From assembly GCA_905183005.1 (NCBI GenBank), contig CAJJDO010000086.1, positions 186,001-250,000 of the forward strand: a DNA stretch of 64,000 bases, read 5' to 3'. A program made the translations under genes and the position numbers. Under the pieces are notes generated by a model that ran no database searches, was not told the DNA's origin, and saw only the letters and a list, made by a program, of their open reading frames with translations. This document shows, piece after piece, positions 36,860-49,203 of the stretch; within the stretch, counting starts at the first letter, position 1; the number at the start of each line of letters is the position of its first letter. Source of the DNA: Paramecium pentaurelia. Its lineage: Eukaryota > Ciliophora > Oligohymenophorea > Peniculida > Parameciidae.

Positions 36860-38228
36860 CATATTGTTTTAATTTAGATGACAAACTATTTTTAAATTCA
36901 TATTTGTTGTGATTTTAGCTTTCTCATCTTTTTTCTGTGTTTTTTTATTAAATTATTTAAATAATTAACTGCATATTATTTAAAAATTTTCTATACTAAT
37001 TCAATTATTGTTATTAAATGATATATAGTTGAAATAAACTCAATCTAGCATATATAAAAAGCTATAAAAAATTGGTCACAATATTTCAAAAAATTTCACT
37101 AAATAAGATGCAACACATACTTCATTTTGTATATTTAAATTTTTGCATTCAAAAAAAAGAAAACTTATAAGAAAAAGATTTCTCATTCATAATGATATCA
37201 AAACAAAATATCACTTCAATTAGTACTAAAATATCTCAATATATGTTTATTATTTGTTATTTCTTAATAACTAGATCTATGTATGTTAGTCAACTATTTT
37301 TATATTAATAAGATTATAACTTTAATTGTGGTTAGAATAGAAAAAGATCATAGTCTTAATCTTAAGATTTCATTTCAAAAAATTCATTTGTTATTTTTTT
37401 TTATTTTTTCAATTTTTATTTTTGAGTAATTTAATCAGCCAAAATTTTAGTATAGTGACTGATTTAAGAGCTTGACTCAACATTGTTTTCTAGTAAACTT
37501 TTTTTTAGAATAGGTCTTATTAAAATAGAGTAGAGAGTTATTAAGAAAAGTAATTAAAATCTTATTATCTAATTTGAATGAAAAATGTTTAATTTTATAT
37601 ATTTATAATCTTATTTGTTAGAGAATTGGATATGATAATCAAAAAAAATGATAAGAATGTTCTGAGTCCAATAAATAGATACTTATTTGTCCTAAGAATA
37701 ATAATATTTTACTAATGAGGAACTCGAAAAGTTAAGGATGCAAGAATTCAATATATATTATATTATATTTTATAAATATGAACTTTAACGTCTAATAACT
37801 TTATTATTAATTTACAAATTATGAATAATTGTGAATGATAATTACAATATTTATGTTGAAATATTGTATCACTTCTCAAATAATATAATGTAAATGATAT
37901 ATTATAAAGTAATAAAAAGAATTTATATATATATATATATATATATATTAGTTTATTTTTATTGAAATCACAAAATCATGTATGAATTATTAATATTCAT
38001 TATTCAATTCATAATAATTGATAAATGAGATTACTTATTAATATTGAATGGGGTAAAAATAATTCATAATTTGTTATTTGATTAAATAATCGGTTATACT
38101 ATAAAATTAATATAAATATTCTTGTAAGCTTAATTTCTTATAATATTGATATATATATCAATAATAATATAATAATAGTTTTGAATTTGCTTTGATGTTT
38201 TATTTTTGTTATTAAATTTATATATTAA
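36860..38228. other. 1.4-kb intergenic stretch, nothing recognised
   Basis: Extremely A+T-rich, with no open frame of note under the ciliate code. It contains an (AT)n run at 37924-37950. No RNA gene or inverted repeat was recognised by eye. Confidence 0.5.
37924..37950. repeat. (AT)n dinucleotide run
   Basis: About 13 uninterrupted AT/TA units in non-coding DNA. It is likely to vary in length between copies of the macronuclear genome. Confidence 0.9.
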
Positions 38229-39680
38229 ATGTAACAATTTAGAGACACTGACAATAATAGTGAAAATCTAAATGAGGAAGATAAGTAATGTAATAAATAG
38301 TATAACAAAAGCAGCTCCATCAATTAGCATGTACCATAATTTCCTCCTAAAAAAGCCCCATCGTTTTCTATGGAAGGCCCATAAATTCTAGGGCTTTTAT
38401 TATAATTTAGATTTGCATAAGGAAATGCAAGAAGAGAATTAGAATGCCAATTGATAAAACGATTAGTTAACATAAAAAAAAATTATGAACCTGATTGCTA
38501 CAGATTAAATGGAACTTGGGCTCTAAAATATACAAATTATCTTTATGAAAATTCAAATACTCTACCAGGTCCAATTGATAATACACCTTTATTATAAATC
38601 AAAGAGCCAATTCGAAATAGAGATTATTTTGTATTGACTGATACAGTTTGGAAATTCTTGCTTGAAGAATATGGTGGAGGTCCTGAAATATTGGAAGACA
38701 AAGTGCCACCATCTCCAGTATCAGTTATTTCATCAACAGCAGACAGAGCAAAATCAGCTGATATAAGCATGATGTCAAGTGTATCATAATAAGAGTTGCC
38801 ATCAGAAATTCCAATAAAAGGATTGAAGAATGAATTGTTTTATTGCTATATGCACTCAATTCTTTAATGTTTAATGTGCATTCAAGAATTGAATCATTTT
38901 TTATTAAACAGTATTAATAGACATAATGGGTAGAAAATGCTATATTGTCGAGGTTATAAAGAAATGTTATTATAAATACGAGATGCTTAAAGTGACTATA
39001 TAAAAATAAACAATTTGAGAACTACAATAAGTAAGAAGTTCAATCCAAAGTATTAACATGATGCATAAGAGTTTCTCTTATATTTAATATCAATGATGGA
39101 AGATGAAATTATAGAAGTAAATAAGGAATATGAAAAACTATAGTTACCTAAATTAGAGAATGTTGTAAAGAAGTATTTAAAAGGTTAAATAGTAAGTGAA
39201 TTAATTTGTAAGAATTGTAAACATAAGTCTGTAATAACAGAGGAATTTCTAACTTTATCTTTAGCTTTAACAAAAGTTGCTACAGTAAATCAATCATTAG
39301 AAGAGTTTTTGAAAGATGAATTAATTTAAGATTATCAATGTGATAATTGTCATAAGAAAAAAATAGCAATAAAAAAAACAAGAATTACTAATTTACCTAG
39401 ATATCTCATATTACATTTAAAAAGATTTAAGTTTTTTCCTAAATAAACTAAAATAACATAATAAATAAAATTTTCAATTGAATCTAATTTCTGTAATACA
39501 GAATATAAATTAATTGGAATAATTGTTCATTCTGGTTCTTTAGAATAAGGACATTATTATTCATATGGTAGAAGATAACACAAATGGTGGTTATTTAATG
39601 ATTAACGAATTAAATAAGCAAATAAAATGGATGTATAATAATAACAAGGTTACATATTGTTTTATTAATAACTTTTTTGA
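38229..39680 (+). CDS. Ubiquitin-specific protease (USP family, DUSP domain)
   Basis: Intron-less, 1452 nt, 483 residues. A DUSP-like domain comes first (residues ~60-150: YEPDCYRLNGTWALKY, GPIDNTPLL, DYFVLTDTVWKFLLEEYGGG). The USP fold follows: Cys box GLKNELFYCYMHSILQCL with the nucleophile Cys, YQHDAQEFLLYL, a zinc-binding pair (CKNCKHKS ... CDNCHKKK), YLILHLKRFKF, the His box LEQGHYYSYGRR, WWLFND with the third residue, and GYILFY at the end. The Cys box is unusual (NELFYCY rather than NLGNTCY), which may affect the oxyanion Asn, but Cys, His and Asp are present. It removes ubiquitin from proteins, as in the USP4/11/15 group. Confidence 0.9.
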
Positions 39681-39842
39681 TTATATGAATTAATATTAAT
39701 AATTAATCTATTATTTTATCTTATAATTTTTTAGTTTTTATTAATATAGAATATATCAATCATTAAGAAATCTTATTAATAGATTATATTTATTATTTAT
39801 AGAAATAAGATTATGATATTTATTTAATTATCTTTATATAAT

Positions 39843-41382
39843 TCACAATTCTGTTTTAAAATCTTAATGCTTTTTACAAAACTATTCTAAATTGTCTTAA
39901 AGACCATGCAAATTATAATGAACAATATCCCAATCAACTATGTATTCATCTATAATTACTCGTTCAATAATTTGCTTTAATTAAGATGCATATTCTGGAT
40001 TTTTGAATGTTAAATAATCTATTACTAATTTTCCTTACTTTGAATCCTAGTAAGTAAATGTAAATTAAGGATTTGGTGTAACTTCATATTCGTACTATAA
40101 ATTAAAATCATCTAACTTCAATATTGTTCCATTTTCAAGAAGATGAAATTAAATATTTGGAATTGCTTCTTCTAGATCATGACATTTCCATAATAAGATA
40201 TTATTTGTTTATGGAATCACTGTTAATATACCTCTAAAAGTATATGCAGAATATTCCATTTAAGATGTCACTTAGACATACTCAAAGTTAGAGAATAGAG
40301 CATCAACAAATGGAATTAATAATAAAGTAAACATTAAAATTATTGATTAGAAATATGAATAATATTTAAATTTTAATAATGACATATCTTTATGATATCA
40401 TATTTTATCTAGGATGTTACCATATTCCAATAAGAATTGAGCTACACCTGGTAATTTAGCATTTCCACTAACAGCCAAGAAATTTGGAATTGTAAAATAG
40501 AAGTCTGTTTCCATATTTGGCAAGTTCTACAATTATTATTATTATTTACATCTTGAATTTGTTTTAATATTGCTATTCCTTATTCATCTTGTACAGCAGC
40601 CTCTCCATCTTAAATCCATTTTTAAATCTTTTTTCCAAAGAATCCATTTTATCTAATGAATTCAGGACAATCATCAGAACTCTTGAATTCTAAATCCACT
40701 TTAAAATTCTTAAACTTTAAAAACAAACTCATTGGAGGTTCATTGGCAGCATCAGGTTCAAGATTTTCAAGTACATTTTTTATTGTTTATGCCAAATCTT
40801 AAGCAAGATCCAATTTCAGAACGAATTTAAGACTCTTCATAACGACTGACATTAATCTATCACCTTTCTTTAGAAGTTCACTTGCAAATGTAAAATCTGT
40901 ATTAGATGACAATAACATTTATATTGAATTTTCATTCTTTTCAGCAAATTCTTCTAAACCTAATGTTATTTTAAATAAATCATATCTTTACCTTAAGCAA
41001 AGACCATATTGAATCCTTCTTTAATTTCTTCCATTTCCTCAGGTTTTAATTAAAATGACAACCATAAAGTTGTTCCTTCACTGTGAGTCTTCAATACTAT
41101 GTTTTCTTCTTCAAGCATAGGATTAAATTTCTCATTAAGGAATTTCTATAATTCTTAAGCTTTTCCATCTATTGTCTTCAAAGCAAATACAACTCCCCAT
41201 TCTGTATCCAAATTACCACCTGTTTATTTTGCTAGCTATTCCAATTGTTATGTTGCAGCTTACTTATTGATAAGAGCTTTCAAACTAAAGTATATAAAAG
41301 TCTTATACCTCAAACTCCAAGATCCCTCTCCTTCATAATATGGACCAACTTGTACAGAAATGTGTGATGAATTGATTGACAT
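39843..41382 (-). CDS. Unknown protein with one hydrophobic segment
   Basis: Four introns (24, 32, 23 and 33 nt) leave 1428 coding nt, or 475 residues. It begins MSINSSHISVQVGPYYEGEG. It has repeated alpha/beta-looking segments (TEWGVVFALKTIDGKAQ, EGTTLWLSFQLKPEEMEEIK, MSLFLKFKNFKVDLEF), a hydrophobic stretch (SIILMFTLLLIPFVDALF) at about residue 310, and a C-terminal half with ILLWKCHDLEEAIPNIQF and HYNLHGLQDNLEQFCKK. If the last intron is not used, this becomes two genes separated by only 12 bp (stop at 40398, start at 40385), which seems less likely. No family is recognised. Confidence 0.65.
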
Positions 41383-41495
41383 TTTCTTTAATTAATAAAA
41401 TCAGAATAGATTCAATTGATATTTTGCTTAATTATACATATATTTAATGACAATCCATTCATGACTTCGGATTATAAAAGAAAAACATAATTTGA

Positions 41496-41960
41496 TCACA
41501 TATAAAGTATCATACATAAAATTTATAGTATTTTACATGATGAAGTATTTGGATACAAACTAATTGATGATGGAGATACTCCTATAATTTCTATATTCCT
41601 TATGATTTCCTTCTCCTTTCCTTTCTAAACAACATACACTATTTCATTTGATCCTATCTTCTAATAAGCACTATCATAATAAGATAATTCTATTCTTCCA
41701 GTATGCAACTTCATCAAATAGTTTTGCATTGGTTTATGTTTACTTACTCCTGAATCCTTAGCCACAATTTATAACATTACTCCTTTAACTTTGTATTTTG
41801 ATAAATCAATCTAGGAACTACATTAAAATAACCTCATTTGATAATGAGCTTATATTATCATCCATAATTATCTACTAACTCTTCTCATTCTCAAAATGTT
41901 TTAAATACTCAAGTATTATAAGATATCCAAAACAATATGTCTTGGTAAGTTTTTAAACAT
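41496..41960 (-). CDS. F-box protein
   Basis: Intron-less, 465 nt, 154 residues. The N-terminus FKNLPRHIVLDILQYLSIQN, then ILRMRRVSRQLW, matches the F-box pattern (LPxxIxxxIxxYL ... LRxVSRxxW) that binds SKP1 in SCF ubiquitin ligases. The rest may be a beta-rich substrate part (YKVKGVMLQIVAKDSG, LHTGRIELSYYDSAYQKIGS). It starts 18 bp after the stop of the upstream gene on the same strand. An internal ATG at 41865 opens another frame that would need a 22-nt intron; the F-box start is preferred because it is open throughout and gives a known domain. Confidence 0.7.
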
Positions 41961-41978
41961 AAAATTAATTATATCAAT

Positions 41979-43424
41979 TCAATTAGCTATTCTATGCATA
42001 CAACCATTTATTGTTTCATACCATTTCTAATTGATTAAATCAAATTATCCCCTCTCTAAATCTATAACTTAAATTTGATTGAATATATTTTAATAAGTCT
42101 ATATATCTTTATAATCTCTTCTTAAATTTAATAGTGAAATGTACAACTTTTTTGTAAATCCTATCTCAAAAGAATAAATTATTATCTCCAAACAACTAAT
42201 ATATTGATTTATTAATATTACTCTTATTCTTCTCTTAAATTCATAGCTACATTGAATGAATCATCATCTCAAGATTAATAAAATACAATTGAATTCTCTT
42301 CTTACTCTCTTTCACTATTTATTTATTTCTATTCTTCGTATATTGTTTCTGTTTTTTATTTTTCCTATTTCCATTGTATATTCTATCTTAAAGTCTTCTA
42401 TTATAATTATGTTAATAATTCTTATTTTTATTTCAATTATTCAAATACTTTAGGATTCATTCGTTTGTATTCATCATACATTCTATTATAGTATTATAAA
42501 CATTCTTATTATGATTTAGTTCTAATTAAAATTGTATAAAATCATTACTATACTTTCCTAAAAGTTCAAAACTTAGGCAAAGAATTTATATCCCAAAAGT
42601 AAATGATAATGAATCTAATAAGGTGGAATTTCCTTTGGATATGGAATCAAAGCCTTTTAGTTATTATTAATTGAATATTCAATTAATGATAAAATAATTC
42701 TATTCTTTATTAAAATATCATGAGTTTTGCTATCTTAATGTAATGTTTCTAAAATTTACATTGGAACTGTTATTAATTAAGTTGCCTGTTAAGATTATTT
42801 GTATTAATTTAATGCAAAACAAATATTCAATTACAATTGAATCTATTAATAAATGAATAAATTCTTTGTCAAAAGATAAAATCTGATAGATAAAGCTCTA
42901 AATATGTAATTCAATCCAATTTGAGTCTTTTTTCTTAAGATTTTAATAGCTCCAATATTATTAACAAAAATAATTAAAATAAAAAGATTATCTCTATTTT
43001 ATATTTATAATTTTACTCTAAGAACTCTTGTAATCTTTTCAATTCAAAAGGTAAAACATCATCTTTATTTTTTAATTTTACTTTGACATCAAACATCTAA
43101 ATTATTTCTGCATCTGTAAATTATCTATAATCATCTAAGATTGTAATAATCATATCTTTAATATCCTTAATATTTGGTAGTTAATTCTAGATCTTTAAAC
43201 AGAGTTACTTAAGATTTTATTGTAAAATTATACAAACCTTTTTAGCAATTTGAAACGCTTTCTGTAAATAATGTATTAATTCTTTACTTTATATTCTTCA
43301 GATTCAACATTCCTAATATATTTAATTTACTATTTCTCTAGGTATTAATTAACCATAGCCTAAACCTCTTCTTAAGGTAAATTTTTCTGAATATTTTCAT
43401 TATTTCATCAAATTCTGAATCCAT
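41979..43424 (-). CDS. Helical / coiled-coil protein, unknown function, frame problems
   Basis: Starts MDSEFDEIMKIFRK. The next clearly coding part (LPQEEVQAMVNQYLEKQQIK) lies one base out of frame after a run of five A (plus-strand T run 43382-43386); six A would restore it. Further on come MIITILDDYRQFTDAEIIQM, a hydrophobic helical region, YPKEIPPYQIHYHLLLGYKF, a coiled coil (LFEQLKQKQELLTQLQQKT) and QIQVIDLERGQFDLINQKWY near the end. At least five introns are needed, two of them longer than usual (about 59 and 67 nt) if the favoured frames are right. An alternative end is the TGA at 42269. Layout of helices then coiled coil is clear; the exact exon structure is not. Confidence 0.45.
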
Positions 43425-43839
43425 TAAGACAATTAATTAATTATATAATTAAAATATTAAGAAAATTAATCTTCCTTTGATATCTGAATTGATTTTTTAA
43501 TTTGTCTTTTCAAATTTCTTCAATTTAAATCAAATAAGAATTTTGCTTTATTATCAATGGTATTTAAAGATTAAATTATGATATTATTTATTTATCATTA
43601 ATCTATTTTATAGTACATAAATAAATTTTATATTCATTTTTATCACATAGATAACTTGTTGGTAAAGTAATAATTAACATACTTTATATTAATATTAACA
43701 AATCCTCATTGTCTTTAAATCCTACAATAAATGAAAACTGCTAAGACTTTCTTATTGATGATTATAGATTTTATATTTTGAATTTTCATTCCTTATATTA
43801 AACATAATTTAATTATAAAATTAACAAAAAATATAAATA
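43425..43839. other. Intergenic, nothing recognised
   Basis: A+T-rich spacer between the start of the helical protein and the stop of the NEK-like gene, with no open frame, repeat or RNA gene visible. Confidence 0.45.
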
Positions 43840-45138
43840 TCAATAAAATACCCTTTGACTTTTTTATTTAATCATCTAATCTTATTGATTAAATACAATT
43901 TAATTTCTTTAAGTTGTGTTAATTATATTTTTTTAGAGTTTAATAAGATTATCAATTTATAGTTTGTTAATATGAGTTTTAGTTTAAAGACTATTATATA
44001 ATATTTTATATATATACATATCCAACTGGTCAAGACTATCTTTAATTTTTAATTTACTGAATTGATAATTCATTACTTTTGGTAGAGATAAAGAATACAT
44101 AGTTTTTTAAGCATGATGAAAATCAGAAGCTGAGGTAAGTTGTTTGGATTAAGATTTCTTATTTTGCTTCCTAACTTTAGAAGGTGGAAAATAAGGTTAT
44201 TTGTAATGATCTTCACTTAAATATACGATATTCTCAACAGGTTTATGTTATTTTTCAATTCTCTTTTTATGTAATACTAATTTATCTGCTTTAAATTTTG
44301 GTAAAATTCTATTTAGATTGATTTCTTCTTAAGATATTTATGCTTATTAACAATAAATAGATATTTGTTCTATATTAGGTCTAAGTTCAGGATCATAACC
44401 TAACATCAATCTTAACAAATTATTTAAATTAAGACTGTAATTTGGATTATATGTAATATGAATTCCTTTTAGAATTTTTTTATGTAAAACATCAATATTA
44501 TTAGCTATTATTAATGGATCTTTGAACATCATTTAATATAACATATATCCAAACATCCATATATCTGATTTATAATCATAAGTTTATGTTCTGATGAATT
44601 CAGGAGCCAATAAATATGTATCAGTATAATTTTGTTTGTGTAAATATAATAGAATGTTCATCTCTCCTAAAATAGTATTTGTTTAACTTTAAAACAAATT
44701 CTATAATTGCAACTTCCCATGAACTCTTTTTGGATGAAATAATTATAATGCTTGAGATGTCTAAATGAATAACATAGAAGTGATACTTCTTATATTGCAT
44801 TCCAAATATCTCGTTCTTGCATGGGATATTCATATTACTTATCTAAATAATCACTCACTATTCTAATAATCAAATTTATACAAATACCCTAAATAAGTCA
44901 TATCTTAATCCAAAGTGGCTTCATAAAATTTAACAATATGTGGATTTTTTTGATTTGATATTTTAGAAAGTATTTTAATTACACTTTACACTCTTTCTTT
45001 TGGAATACCTTCTAATGTAAATATTCTCAACATGTAATAATAACCACTTCTTTTCACAATGAGTGACTTCTTATATTAGTTTTATTTAACTATATTAACT
45101 ACCTCAAATTGAGGAAATAGTTGTTCCACACTTTTCAT
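43840..45138 (-). CDS. NEK-like pseudokinase
   Basis: Three introns (25, 26 and 27 nt) leave 1221 coding nt, or 406 residues. The kinase fold is clear: YKKSLIVKRSGYYYMLRIFT in the N-lobe, NPHIVKFYEATLDQDMTYLG, DIWNAIQETSQALQLFHPKR (alpha-E), YLLAPEFIRTQTYDYKSDIW (APE and DxW), GYMLYQMMFKD, and LLRLMLGYDPELRPNIEQI. The catalytic loop reads VHGKLQLQNLF instead of HRDLKPxNIF, so the catalytic Asp is Lys. The activation-loop start is LGEM instead of DFG, and no GxGxxG loop is present. The QNLF ending resembles NEK kinases, which act at basal bodies and cilia. A basic tail (KVRKQNKKSQSKQ) follows. Intact introns and frame argue for a functional non-enzyme. Confidence 0.75.
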
Positions 45139-45841
45139 TAAAATAATTAATGGAACTTTGAGAATATATATTAAATTTCATAAATTACTATTAAAATCAC
45201 TAATAGATAACTCAAATATTTTATAATACAATTCATAAGATAATCAAATACTGAAATACAATATAAATGATAATGAAATCAATTAATTAAATAATTTCCA
45301 ATTCAACTAATTCACATTAACAATTCAGCTATAATCTCATAAAAATATCAAAAGTTCTTTAATAGAATGCTTTTTTTTCATTTACTTATTTTACTTTGAA
45401 ACTTCAATGAAAAATTAAATAATAAAATATGAAGCATTTTCTTTAAAGATAGTATAATTATATAGTTATTTAGAAATTCAAATTAATAAACAAGAACAAT
45501 ATGAAATACTATTTAAGGTATTACAACCAAAATCTTGATCCTTAATTATATAATGGTTAATATTAGGAAATCTTGTACTATATTGAGAGTCTTTTATAAA
45601 TTTATAGTAACACACATATTCACAAATACCAAGTAATATGATGAGTATGATCTTAATCAATAGCATTGGATTGAATAAATTAGATTTAATTGTAAATTGA
45701 TTAGTGATGATCAATTGGTTGACATTTCAGAACCATTTTGTAATGATACAATAAATTGAGAAGGAATGCCATTAGGACATAACAAATGAATCACCATTAT
45801 TTATGTAAAAGTAGATCTTCTTTATTTGATAATTTAATATT
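45139..45841. other. Spacer with one doubtful small membrane-protein frame
   Basis: Between the NEK-like gene and the gene at 45842. On the minus strand, from an ATG near 45,666 to TGA at 45478, a frame reads MLLIKIILIILLGICEYVC and then a polar Cys-containing tail, like a tiny secreted protein. It uses no TAA/TAG glutamine codons, which real genes here nearly always do, so I leave it uncalled. The rest is featureless. Confidence 0.4.
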
Positions 45842-46835
45842 ATGGATATAAGATCAGCTATATGCAATCTCATTAAGACTGTGTTAAACTTCATAACAGA
45901 ACCTAAACTTAGGACTTAACTCAACGAACTTTATAATCTAGCATCCATATCCAATTCTAATCTAGATGACATATAAAGGCTCATGAATAACCTTGGAAAG
46001 GGATCAACAATTCATCATAGAGTCGTTTCCTAACCTTTCTCACTTAATTCTCCTAAACCCTCTTAAAAAATTTCAGCTCAATCTGGAGCAAGTGTTTCTG
46101 CATTCTCTAATGGAATTAACACTAAATTTGCAAGTTTTGGAAGTCGTATACAATATACCAGTCCCTTTAAGACTCATAGAGATGATAGATAGAATAAAAC
46201 TAACTCAGATCGATAAATTTGTTTAACTAGTGAAACTTTGACATAAACCCCCAAGAATTAATCTGATTTCAAGCCTTTTGACAAATTAACCATTGACTTA
46301 CCTTCCAAATTCAAAATGTAATAAAAAGTACATAATCATTGTCCTACAGTTCCAGCAATTTAGGACCTTTTTGAATAATCTTAAAAAAAAGTTAACATAC
46401 CAGAAAATAACACTGAAAAAAAGATTACTTAAATTAATCCCAAATAATAATAATTAGTAATAAAATAGTACGATTAATAAAAAATATCTGGCAGATTATT
46501 AATCACCTTAGATTAATGTATTAAGGAAATGAGTTAGAATACATTTAAATTAATATTAACAACAGAAAAAACCAGTGAAATAGATACTTGTACCTCTGTT
46601 CTCCATAACAGTTAATTAGAAAATTCAATTACAATAGTTTAGAGGAAATAATTTAATGTAAGATTTTTAATATCTATATATATAGCCTTTGTACAAAGGA
46701 ATCCATTAGAAGATGAGTGATAGGGATCTTTTTTATATTCAATAAAATTTCTTAATGAAAAAGTTAATTGTAAAAGCAAAACAAATTGAAAAAAGTTCTC
46801 CTTTGAATCCAAGTTTAGAGATATTTTTAAAATGA
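45842..46835 (+). CDS. Unknown basic, Ser/Thr/Gln-rich protein
   Basis: One 28-nt intron (about 46,659-46,686) leaves 966 coding nt, or 321 residues. It begins MDIRSAICNLIKTVLNFITE, helical and possibly an interaction motif. Then comes a long, probably disordered, Ser/Pro/Lys-rich part (SLNSPKPSQKISAQSGASVS, YTSPFKTHRDD, TLTQTPKNQ) and a helical end (DQCIKEMSQNTFKLIL, KKLIVKAKQIEK). Several TP/SP sites could be phosphorylated. Codon use is slightly richer in C than in neighbours. An in-frame TGA just upstream fixes the start. Confidence 0.7.
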
Positions 46836-46918
46836 AATGATTTCAATCATATTTAATTAGTTATTATAATTAATAATGAAAATTAAGAATTCAGAAATTA
46901 TAATTTAAATTTATTATC

Positions 46919-47607
46919 ATGAGACAAAGCAACAAAATATAATGGGGATCTGTTTTAGGAGAAGCTCATAATGTCAAAGCATATTCAAATGTTGGAATTC
47001 ATTATGATCATTAAAAATGGAATAGTTATAAAAGTATATTAAAAAAGGAAGAATCAGGTTTGACAAAGGATGTATTTTTAGGAGTAAAGTAAAAATTTAA
47101 ATTTAAATAAAGATATTAATGTGTAGAATATGCAAGAAGATTTTTAGTCATTAATTTTGCAGCTGCATTTAAGGAAATAAATTGTGCTGATGAAATTTAT
47201 AAGTTAAATTATGTAGATGATTTGACAACATTAAATGGTACCTTACAATTCTAGACATTTCCAAATAAAGGAAATCAGTAATACTATAATAATATATATA
47301 GACCTCCTAAAGAGGGAGATTTGATAATTTATCCAAAAACTTCAAAATAACCTTATGGACATGTAGCTGTTATAGTTGAAGTGGGTATGGGATATGTTTG
47401 TGTAGCTGAATAAAATTATGAAGATTCTGGATGGATAAAGAAAAACTATGCAAGAAAACTGAAAATGAATGAAATTAATGGTTAATATGAGATCACATAA
47501 GTTAGAGTTGGGTAATCAATATTATAAATAATAGTATGGAACATTAATATTAATATTGGTGGGATCGAAATGAATAGATTTTAGGATGGAAAAGAGTCTC
47601 TAGATGA
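46919..47607 (+). CDS. CHAP-domain amidase (glutathionylspermidine-amidase-like)
   Basis: One 23-nt intron (about 47,512-47,534) leaves 666 coding nt, or 221 residues. Whole-length CHAP (NlpC/P60-related) domain: WGSVLGEAHNVKAYSN, RYQCVEYARRFLVINF with the nucleophile Cys, EGDLIIYPKT, GHVAVIVEV with the catalytic His, VCVAEQNYED, and ILGWKRVSR at the end. This order (CVEYARR ... GHVAVI ... VAEQNY ... ILGW) matches the amidase half of glutathionylspermidine/trypanothione synthetases rather than peptidoglycan CHAPs. No synthetase domain follows. Hydrolysis of a glutathione-polyamine amide is the likely activity, but the substrate is inferred. No signal peptide, so cytosolic. Confidence 0.82.
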
Positions 47608-47762
47608 AATTTGATATAATTACTTTTTATTAAGCTAATTATGATATTTAAATATTAATATTTTTGAATTATTTATTATTATTCGTAATATATAATAATA
47701 CACAATTTTATTATACAAAAATAAATATACAACTTTAACAAATTTTTCAATTACTTACGAAT

Positions 47763-49074
47763 TCATTTTTTAGATTTTTACTATTTAGTTTCATCTATTT
47801 AATTAATAGGAGATACATCATATGATGTATGGGCTGAAGGTATTTAATAGCTACTTTTTCTACTTTAAGAATCCTCTATAACATGATCTTTAATTTATAT
47901 TATCAATTCTTAGAATTACTTATGAGCATAATGTATATGATTAGAGAAATCAATCTTTATTGATGTTGCATCAAGATTGACAGAAGTAGTTATTTCATTA
48001 TTCTTGTTAATTTATAAGTCATCTCTTGAAGTTGATTTTGAAGTGCTGATTTCATTGATCCAAGGATGCAATGAAAATTCTTCAGCACTCAATCGTTTTT
48101 CTGGATTCTTATTTAAGAGTCTTTTTAATAAATCTACCTAAAGTGGTTATAATAATTTTAATTCCTTATTTTAATCAATAGTGAGATTGGGGTCAGTAAT
48201 CAATTCTATTGTATCTAATTTAGAATCGCAAAAAAATGGAAATTTACCACAAAGTAATTAATACAAGATGACACCAACACTCCATACATCAACTAATATA
48301 TAATAATGTTGATATACCTTTTTCATCATATCCTCCACCTAAAAATGTTTCTGGTGCTTAATAGAGTAATGAACCAGTTCTTGTCCACATTTCATGATAT
48401 ATTTTATCATTTTTCTTTTTGACCATGAATTTTTTAGATACACCAAAATCAATAATTTTGATATCAATTTAACCATGGAGTCTTACTAATATATTATCTG
48501 GTTTTAAATCTCTATGACATATGCCTTTCTTATGGATTTCAGTTATAGTTTGAGCCAATTATTTCATAATTTATTAGATCACCACATCAGGAATTGATTT
48601 CTACATATATGATTAGAGACTTTTATAATTGCAATATTCCATCACCCAATATGCAACTTATTCATTTTCATCAATGTACAAATCATATGATTTGATTATT
48701 TTGGGATTATCATTCAAAGTTCTATTGATATTAAAGGTTTAAATGATAGTTCGTATTAATTCAGGATCGTTTTGACATGATAATTTTTTAACAGCATAGT
48801 TTATTTTTAGTTAATCTAAAATTTTATAACAGATCTTAACAACACCATGAGCACCAATTCCAATTTTTTTAGTGACCTTATAAACATCATGAAATTTGGT
48901 GATTTTTGATTGCTGATTTTATTTAAAGAATGTAAATTATTTCCATTATGTTATTGATTTGGATCTCTTAGTTTCAGTCGGGTATTGAGATCTTTCTGTC
49001 TTCAATGATAAGAATAGAGATTGCTTCACACTCTGTCTTAACTCAAACAATTTTCTATTTGACTATTATTTCAT
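47763..49074 (-). CDS. Ser/Thr protein kinase, apparently active
   Basis: One 25-nt intron near 48,294-48,318 leaves 1287 nt, or 428 residues. An N-terminal basic extension comes first (residues 1-75, with KTERSQYPTETKRSKSITQ). The catalytic domain has IGIGAHGVVKIC (glycine loop), YAVKKLSC (Lys), VMEYCNYKSLQ, GICHRDLKPDNILV, KIIDFGVSKKF, TGSLLYQAPETF, DVWSVGVILYQLLCGKFPFF and LNKNPEKRLSAEEFSLHPWI. All catalytic residues are present. The arrangement and PWI end resemble the CAMK/CDPK group, but no EF-hands follow. The tail is polar and Ser-rich. Regulation by Ca2+ therefore cannot be assumed. Confidence 0.9.
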
Positions 49075-49203
49075 ATATTAATATTATATAAAATTTAATA
49101 CATTCTCATACTCACTCATTCTTATCTGTTGTTTTACATAATCCAAAAATATGTTTAATATTAATCACATTTAAATAAATTTCTTTAGTACATAAATTAA
49201 TTA

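Noticed and set aside
41496..41865. Separate small gene starting MDDNISSLSNE
   Set aside because: It would need a 22-nt intron to enter the downstream frame, while the F-box start at 41960 reaches the same frame with no intron and supplies a known domain.
45478..45714. Minus-strand frame of 78 codons with hydrophobic start
   Set aside because: Its full length needs a non-ATG start, and it has no TAA/TAG Gln codon and no family; left as doubtful.
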